From assembly GCA_002007465.1 (NCBI GenBank), contig LNAC01000276.1, positions 4,360,002 to 4,424,001 on the forward strand: a stretch of DNA of 64,000 bases. The letters are read 5' to 3'. A program made the translations under genes and the position numbers. This document shows positions 40,301-49,300 of this stretch, one piece after another; the stretch's first letter is position 1; each line of letters starts with the position of its first letter. The notes under the pieces are model-generated. The model was not told the origin of the DNA, did no database searches, and worked only from the letters and a program-made list of their open reading frames with translations. The DNA comes from Ailurus styani (Eukaryota > Chordata > Mammalia > Carnivora > Ailuridae).

Positions 40301-43300
40301 TGGAGGAGGAGTCACCCTCTCCAGCCTCGGAGTCCCCAGTGGTTGCGAGGGGCTTGGAGACATGGGGGCCTGGCTCCAGCTTCAAGACCAGAAAAAAATG
40401 CTTCTGCGGTAAACAGTAAGTGTCCATCGATGGATGAATGGATCAAGAAAGTGTGGCCAATGTGTGTACGTATGTCTACACACACAGTGGAATACAGTTT
40501 GGGCTTGGGATTTGGGGCTTGGGAAATTTCAATGGGCTTGGGATTTTGAAGAAGAAAACCCTTTGTATAAGAACCTAGACAGATTATGCTAAGTGAAATA
40601 AGCCAGACAGAGAAAGACAAATACTACATAGTATCACTTACATGTGGAACCCAAAAAAATGAGAAAATCATAGAAACAGGGAGTAGAAAGTAGCTATCAG
40701 GGGTTGGGGGTGGGAGAAGTGGGAGGGGGGCTGGTAAAAGGTGCTAATGTTCAGTCATAAGGTGAACAAGGCCTGAGGACCTGACATGTAATGTGGGGAC
40801 TATAGCTGATTAACACTATTGTTAACTGAAATTTGCTAAGAGAGTAGAACTTAAATGTTCCCCCCCACAAAAAAACGGGGTGTGTAAGGTGATGGATGTG
40901 TTAGTGAACTCGATGGGGAAAATCCTCTTACAAATGTGTGCATCTGCCAAATCACCACGTGGTGCACTTTAAATGTCCTATACTTTTGTCAGTTACACTT
41001 CGATGGAGCTGAAAAAAAAAAGGTAAAAAATGTTTCTGTGTCCCGCAGTAATTGGCAAGCCCAAGCGAGCAGTCCTTGCGGGCGCCCATGGGCTCCCGCA
41101 GCTCTCGTGAGGACAGAGAGCCCTTGGTGCCTGCTGGTATGTGGAAGAGCCAGGGCTAACCGAGGGACTCATTAGGCAAGCGGTGGCATCCACCGGCCTC
41201 CCATGGAGATCTCCTTCCTGAGAGAAGGCAGAGCTGCCTGCTGCCAAGGTCAGCCGGGCTTGGAGAAAAGCACACTTCTGAGCCAGGAAAGCTCACCGTG
41301 GCCTCTTGGTGGTGCCCGTGAGAGGCAGAGGCAGGCTGCCAGGAAGGCTTTTTTTATCTGAATCACTGGGCTTTAAAAAAAAAAAAAGCTATGGTCTGGA
41401 TGTGTCTTCCCCAAATTCCTCTGTGGAGGCCTAACGCCCAGAGGTGATGGGAGGAGGAGGTGGGATCTCAGAAGGTGATTAGGTCCTGGGGGTGGAGCTC
41501 TCACGAGTGGGAAGCACGTTTTTATAAGAGACCCCACACGTGGCTGCCTCTCCCTCCACATGAGGACATAGCAAGAAGTCTGGGACCCGGGACAGGGCCC
41601 TCCCCGACCCACTGGTCACCCTGATCATGCACTTTCAGCCAATAAATCTCTCTTGTTTATAAGCCCCCCAGTCCGTGGTATCTAGTCACAACAGCCCAGA
41701 TGGAATAAAATAATACACGTAAATATATACAGTCGCTGTGTTTAAAAACACACATGGAAGAAAATAAAACAAAAACTGCTTATAACCCTATCCCCCAGAT
41801 TACCCTTTAACGTGTTTGATGGACCTCTTTTTCTCTATGAATAATATACCTAAATTTGCTTTTTTCACTCAAAAAATTAACCTCCCCGCCCACCCTACCA
41901 GGTCATCAAAGATTCCATGTAGACGCACCGTAAACACGCCGAACCACTCACCTACCGCTGGACGTTTATGTAACTTCCGCATCTTGGCCACAGCTCCCGG
42001 CCGGTGACTAACCCCCTAAGACCAACCATGGAATGTGGCCCTGTCATGGCACATCACTGCTAACTCAGGGCCCACACACACCTGCAGGGCAACTGAACGG
42101 GGATGTGGCCTGGCTGCTCCCCGAGAAGGCCACGTCCATGGGTTCCCCCACCTGCCGTCCCAGCAGGAGACAGACGCCCCACTCGGAGCACCCTGACTCG
42201 GATGTCCGCTCCAAGGGACTCCAACGCTCCGTCCTGCACGCAGCCCCGGCTCCACCGCCTCCCTTGTGAACGCTGTGTCCTTCTCGCTGCTACTCCGGGG
42301 GTCCTACCTTGTTTTTGAAGTACACCTCGATGGGCATGATGAAGCCAGCGTAACCCGACTCCTCCACTTTGTAAGGGGGCTCCTTGCACACTAAAAAGAA
42401 AGGGAAAATGCATCATCAGCTTCCCGCACACTCAAAGGCCCAGGCGCCAGCAGCAGCAAGCTCACAGCCCCTCTGCGCCTCTTCTCGGGGCTCAGCCGAC
42501 CTCACGGGACGGCAGCTTTGCAGGAGGCCTGCTGCCCCCGGGAGTGTCGAATCCCACGGAATTCAAAGCATCACGCGGCACCAGAGTAGAACGGGAGAAA
42601 GGTGACCCCGGCACGGAAGGAGGGCGGCAGAGGGACGCGGGAAGGGACGTGAGATGAGCTAGGACAGAGTGGCCACTGCCAGCCATGGGCCGCACGAGCT
42701 CAACCGCATCAGGGCAGTGAGATGCCAGACCCTGTGGGGCCCCAGCGTCCCCGGCAGCGAGGACCGTGCCCACCGCCAGCCGCTGCTCACTCAAACGCGC
42801 TCCCGAGGCCCGGCTGGGCGCCAGTGCCACAGACGCGGGGAGATGGGAGATGGTGACGGCGGGTCTTTGCTGGGAGTCCCCCGGATTCCATTTTAGCCCC
42901 TCACAAAGGCATTCCCGAGTGACTGAAGAGAGACTCGTTAACCCCAGAGTTGGGGGGGGGTAAAAAGTTGAAACCAAAAAGAACAGCCAGGTACAAGTAA
43001 CATGACCTCCAGCAACCACACCCTCCAGAACGAACCTCAATGCTTTGACACGCATGCTATCGTGAATACCGTTCTCCTGCTTTTAAGAAAGATCAGCTCC
43101 CCTGGTCCTCCACTCCGCCCTCCCCAGAGGCAATCTCTAGTGGGAGCCGGGAAAACACCTGCCCGTCCTGAAAAACCATTATGCCCACATCTGCACCAGT
43201 CAGGTAATTCTTAAGTGGGCCAGAATCCGCTGGAAAACAGTGCCCGGAACATAATGAAAAAGGTTTTGTTTTGTTTTGTTTTAATTTGAATGGTGTAAGT

Positions 43301-46300
43301 TTTTTTTTTTTTTAAATCTTTTTAGCTCTCAAATATCTCATCCAATATCTCCTGACTCTCATCTATCCCAACAAAACTGGCCGACAGGGTAAGTATGGAA
43401 AAACTAGGGACCCTCAGAGGCAGGGCCAGCCAGAAAGCCTTGCACGGGACCCCAGTCTGCAAACCCCAGGGGAGCAGGGGACGGGCTTGCGGCTCAGGCT
43501 TCAAGAGCCCTGCGGGCCTCACAGACCAGAGCGGGCATGAGCCACAGGGGTATGAGCCGGCCTAGGCTCCTGGAACCTTGCCCAGGGTTCCCCCACCCCC
43601 TTCCAGCCTCCTCTGCCGAAGAGCCCGTCCCCTCCAAAGTCCAGCTGGAGGCTGGCTACCATCTCCCCAGCCGTGTGCTCGCTGGGCACTCCAGGAGCCA
43701 GTCCCGGTGGCTGCCATAGGAGACACTGCCGGGGGGCAGAACCTCGGCCACCGCTGGTATATGCAGCTTACTCAGCTGGCCTGACTTCCCCACCAGGTGT
43801 CGGCAGGGGTCTCCCAACACAGCCCCATGGCATGCCACAGCACACAGCCTCCTGGAGGCCAGCGGTGGCCCTGGCTGCCTCTGCTGAGCACCTTGAACAC
43901 TGTCACCTGACAGCAGGGTCTCTGTGGGAATCACTACTGCCGCCAAGTGCAGCAGCGACTGCCTCCATTCATTTGCTCCACCACTGTCTACGTCTGGCAG
44001 AGTCAGGCGCTGCAGCGATGAGAGAGGCCGGGAGGGTGCCTCTGGTCTGGCCTAGCTTACCTGGGTGGGGTCCCACCCTCAGGGTCAGCCCACCCAGAAG
44101 GAAGGGGCAGCCCCGTCTCCAAGACGAGNTGCCAAGTGCAGCAGCGACTGCCTCCATTCATTTGCTCCGCCACTGTCTACGTCTGGCAGAGTCAGGCGCT
44201 GCAGTGATGAGAGAGGCCGGGAGGGTGCCTCTGGTCTGGCCTAGCTTACCTGGGCGGGGTCCCACCCTCAGGGTCAGCCCACCCAGAAGGAAGGGGCAGC
44301 CCCGTCTCCAAGACAAGGGGCTGGGTCAGCAGGCAGTAAGCCCCGGCAGCTCGGTGAGGCCAGCAGCCAATCCCTGCTCCAGCCAGTCTCCTTCTGCTCC
44401 TCAGACATCCTCCCGCAGGTGCCGGATGGGAAACGCAGATGGGAGTCAACCCCCGGCCACCTCCTACCCCCTCTTAAACTTGTACCACCCCAGCATCCTA
44501 CAGCTCAGAACCCAGGCTGCCCACCCAAGGACTCAAGGTCACCCCGATCCTCTGTCTCCCAAGCTCACCTGTCACCAAGCACTATCACGTCTGCCTCCAA
44601 CACCCTCTGAAATCCACCCACTGCCCCAGCACCCTGGGCCTCTGCTGCAGCCCAGCCACCCTGCCACTTGCATGAGGGGCTGCCCAGCACCTCAATGGCC
44701 CCTCTGTCTCAGGCTCACCCCGGGCACCTTCTGAACGGGCAGCTGTAACGATCATTCTGAACTGTGAACCGGACCGGGTCCCCTGATGGCTTCCCACAGC
44801 CCTCAGGACCAACTTTGAGCCCCTTGAGGGTGTTGTAAGGTGCTTTGTCATGACTGGCCTCATCTCTCTCCAGCCTGGCCTCAGTTCCTAGATCCAGCCA
44901 CGTGACCCTCTTCCATCACAGATCACTTCCTTCTGATGACCTCATCCTGAAGTTGGGGGCTCCACTCCCTAATCAGAAGCCTGCTGGTCAACAAAACCCA
45001 TCCTGCCTTACAAAGAGCTCTCAGTGAGAGTTCCCACCTGTAGGAAAGAGCCCAAAGAAACTGGAATAATTTAGGGGCACCTAGGTGGCTCAGGTGGTTA
45101 AGCATCTGCCTTTGGCTCAGGTCATGATGCCAGAGTTGTGGGCTCGAGCCCCATGTGGGGCTCCCTGCCCAGTGGGGAGCCTTTTTCTCCATCCTTCCCT
45201 ACCCCCTGCTTGTGTTCTCTCTCGCTATCTCTCTCTCTAATAAAAAAACTCTTAAAAAAAAAAAAGAAAGAAAGAAAGAAAGGAAGGAAGGAAGAAAGAA
45301 AGAAAGAGGAATAATTTGGAGGCCACATGAGAACCTGGGGAAAACAACAACAAACTAGAGCCAATGTCCTCAGATTCAAGATATGCCCAACAAATAAAAA
45401 CGAAATACTTTAAAAAGGAAAACTAGAGAGGATGAAAGGGCTCTTAGATGTTACAAAGAGAGTACTTATAATTTTATAACTCAATGGGAAGACTAAAAGG
45501 AAAGTGAAGGAAACCTCCCAGGATGCAGAGCAAAAAGACGCATTTTTAAAGGGTGACATGTAAAAGTTCAGATTAAACAAACAGTAACAGCACCTAATAT
45601 TTATAAAGCACCTACTGGGTACCAGGCACCGTTCATGCACTTTACACATATTAATGCACATAATCCTTAGGACATCCTTGTGAGACAGATACAACTGTTT
45701 CTATTTTACATACGAAAAAAATTAAGCATACAGGAGTTAAGTAAGAAGCATCCCAGAAATAAAAAAGAGAAATTAGAAATAAATTGTCAAAGAAGTAGAA
45801 GAAAACTCTTCAGAGTTAAAAAATGAAGGACACCAAATAGCCAACATTAAGAACAACGAAAAGACCCCAGAAACAATGCTATGAAAAATACCTAAATGTT
45901 CCTGGAGCAAAGCAAACAAACATACAAAACAGGTCATCCACAGCAGCATCGGAACCCAAATGCATCGGACTCCCCGGAAAACGATGAAGCAGTACGTTAA
46001 AAGCTCTCAGTGACTGCAAACCTCAAACTAAAGTATTATACCCAACCAAACTATCAGTCAAGTGTGAGAACAGAGTAAACGGTACTCTGCAATGCACTAG
46101 GAGTCAGAGTTTATTTCCCACATGCCTCTCTTCAGAAACTGCTTAAGTAATTAGTCTCTTGGGACATTACTTTAGAAATTACTCCAGAATAACAACAAGC
46201 CAAAACACAGGGTAATAAATAGATCCCTCTGGGAGAACAATAAAGTCCCAGGGTAAGGGCTAAAGAGGTGGCCTCTGTGACAGCTGCCAGTCCTAATTAG

Positions 46301-49300
46301 AGAAGGAAGATAAAGAGAACCAGAATGAAATATCCGGGGGCGGGGGAGGGGATTCCCCCAAATAAAGGAAATGATCAAGAAGATGTGAAAAAAGTGAAGC
46401 TCTCTGGATGCTGAGGAACAACACAATGGGAAAAAAAGGGGAGAAGCAAATTATTCAAAGTTACACCCAAACATGAGGCAAAGTAAACAGTGTGAAATTT
46501 TAACCAAGAATGATAAAAAGGACCCATCTGACCTTGACACGACCTTGAACGTTCTCCTCTGGGAGGCCCCGGAGCTCAAGGGGTGAACGAAATCCTGGCA
46601 ACATGACCAGCCCAACAGGGTACAGAATCAACAAAACAATCGGTTTCCAGCTTCTAGAATTAACCCCTAATGTGGGAACAGAAGTGCAGCCCCCAAAAGG
46701 AGGGGTAGAGGGTTCAAGGAAAGACAAGGGTGCTCAGGTCCTTCTCTTCCCAGGTGGAAAGTCAGAAAGCACAGACGAAGGTTGACAGGGCTGGAGAGCC
46801 CATTCACTCACTCAATAAATACTTAGTAAGCACCTACTGTATCCTTTCAGCACTAAGGTCACAGCAGCAAACTGCACACAGCAAGTCATAAATCTCTCCC
46901 TCGGGGGAGGAGGAAAGACGGACGAGATAAGTACCATGTATGATTTGTTAAGATGGGGCTAAGGAGGGAAAGAAACAAAAACAAAAACAAGAAACACAGA
47001 AAAAGGCTGCGGAGCACACGGCACGTCGGTGGCTGAGCACAGAAACGGCGAGTGAGACCCGGCAGCCAGGGGTCTTCCTCCGAGGATGACGGGAGCCTCT
47101 GCAGAGGACCCAGAAGGCCAGCAGGTCTGCCTCCATGTTCAAAGTCACAAAGACAACCACTGAAAACAAACCACTTACCTACAGTACGTTAGAGGAGATG
47201 CTGGAGGAAGGGCCGGAGTTTAGGATAGAGCCAGTAAGTTAAAAACATTGTTTTAATTTGGAAAATCATGAGGTAGCAAATTTGCTTCTACTACTTTAAG
47301 AGATTTGGGAAGGAGAAATCCACAAAGGGCTCGAGTGTCCTGAGGCAGCATGGCCAGTGTGAGACAGAAAGGAAAATTCCCACCCCGAACACTTCTGTTG
47401 GCTTTGTCAGGGGTAGGTATTTGACTGAAAAAACACTTTTTAAGTATACCATGTGTAATTTCAGAGCACCCTGTGTGAAAATCGCTCTTTCTTTAACCCG
47501 ATCCACGTCTCGCTGACAACTGGCAAGATGAGTTCGGTCAACACCGCCACATTCACGACATGCGACGTTCGGGGGAGCTGCTCCCCGGGCTTGGGCGTCC
47601 AGGCTCACAGACAGACCAGTGCGCTTCAGCTACTGATCACACCTCTGCCCCCAAAACGATGTGTTCAGAGAGTGCGCCCCACTCGTCGCCCCACTTCCTA
47701 GGCACCTGGAACTCAGCAGGTGCCGCCTGCACGTGACCACCGCGGGCTACAGGGCCTCTCTGAACCTCAGTGCACACGTCTGCCTCCAGGGCTTCCGGGG
47801 GGCCCCACGTGGCAAGGCTGCCACAAGTGCATGGGAACCACAGACTGCCATTCGTGTCACTTCGGGTGCCCGGGGGACAGCTTAAAGGTGGAGGAAACAT
47901 CCTGCTGGGGCCACCCCAGACGGAGGGGAGGGCGACGGTGAAGAACCGGAGAGGAAGCTGCCAAGGAGGCGCGGAGGGCCCAGCCCCGGAGGGCAGCAGG
48001 GACAGCAAGCAGGCCGGCCCGAGTGCAGGGGCGTGTGGGTGCCAGTCACAAGCAGGGGCACCAGCCCAGCCCCCGGGCCAGCGTGCAGACCCTGCTTGGC
48101 AGCACAGGCCGCGCAGTGGGCCCTCTTGAGCCTGTCCCCCATCGGTCAGGGCGCTGTGGGGAGACTGCACAGGGACCCCACATGGGAAAAGAGCTTAGCA
48201 GGAAGTTCCAGGTAAGCAGCGTGGACTATGCTTCCTGGAGGTGCTTGACAGACATCGGCTGTCGTGGTTAGCAGAGCTGCTCCCCTCCAGCGCGCTCAGG
48301 AAGGAAGGAAGGAAAAGGAGACCAGGTGAAGACCCAGGAAAGGAGAAATGAGGGAAAGGAATAGCTGACAGTCGCTGGAAGAAACCAGAAGAAAAAGAAA
48401 TGGCTACCACAGCGTTAGGAACCTCCAGCTGCCTTCCCTTGTAAGCCAGGACCTTCTGCATGTGTAAGAGACGTCATTTCCCCACTAGACCACAAGCCGC
48501 TCTCTGGCGCTGGCCCCCCCCCCAGGCCCCGGCCCCCAGGGGATCCCACGCCACGCTCCTGCTTCAGCCTAAGGCCATCCACGCTTGCTCACGCGCAGCC
48601 CTGCGGTGCCCAGCGCTGGGGTGGAGGGCTCAGCAGCGGCTCTCCCTGCTCTGAAGTACTTCTTCAGCAAAGAAGTCCTTCTGTCCTTATCAACACACCC
48701 GTTCAAGAAATTCTTTACTGGAGGGCGCCTGGGTGGCTCAGTGGGTTAAAGCCGCTGCCTTCGGCTCAGGTCATGATCCCAGGGTCCTGGGATCGAGGCC
48801 CGCATCGGGCTCTCTGCTCAGCGGGGAGCCTGCTTCCTCCTCTCTCCNGTGCCCAGCGCTGGGGTGGAGGGCTCAGCAGCGGCTCTCCCTGCTCTGAAGT
48901 ACTTCTTCAGCAAAGAAGTCCTTCTGTCCTTATCAACACACAAGTTCAAGAAATTCTTTACTGGACCCCTGGGACGTGCCGCACTTCACCCGGGGGACTC
49001 CACAGATGTNAAAATAAAAATAAAAAAAAAAAAAGAAATTCTTTACTGGACCCCTGGGACGTGCCGCACTTCACCCGGGGGACTCCACAGATGTGGCACC
49101 GGCCCCCACAGAGCTAAGGAGACGGTCACCAACTTCATCCCAAATTCCCCAGGGAGCGTTGTCTGAGCCCCGTAAGCCGGGTGAGTTCCCAGCTCTCTGC
49201 CCTGTCACACCACCGGGCCATAGGTAGTCGAGATCTGGGCGGCGTCCGTGAATGAGGAGGCCCTTCCTTCTCAGCGAAGAGCAGGCCGGTGGGGGGAGCA

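Larger units (their letters stand above)
14806..42307 (-). other. MLLT1: MLLT1 intron 3, repeat-rich
   Basis: This 27,502-nt intron separates YEATS exons 3 and 4. It contains most of the transposon content of the window: L1 relics (all plus strand, so antisense to MLLT1), nine CAN-SINEs, four LTR relics, an MER2-like DNA transposon, simple repeats and a 20-bp minisatellite. Stretches not assigned below (for example 16170-17550, 18110-20430, 22090-24600, 38190-40400) look like unique or anciently decayed sequence. I recognise no exon in them. Confidence 0.85.

Noticed and set aside
43673..44734. 353-codon plus-strand open frame containing an internal repeat
   Set aside because: The frame crosses the N at 44129 and its internal repeat is the haplotype duplication. 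The rest is GC-rich intron.
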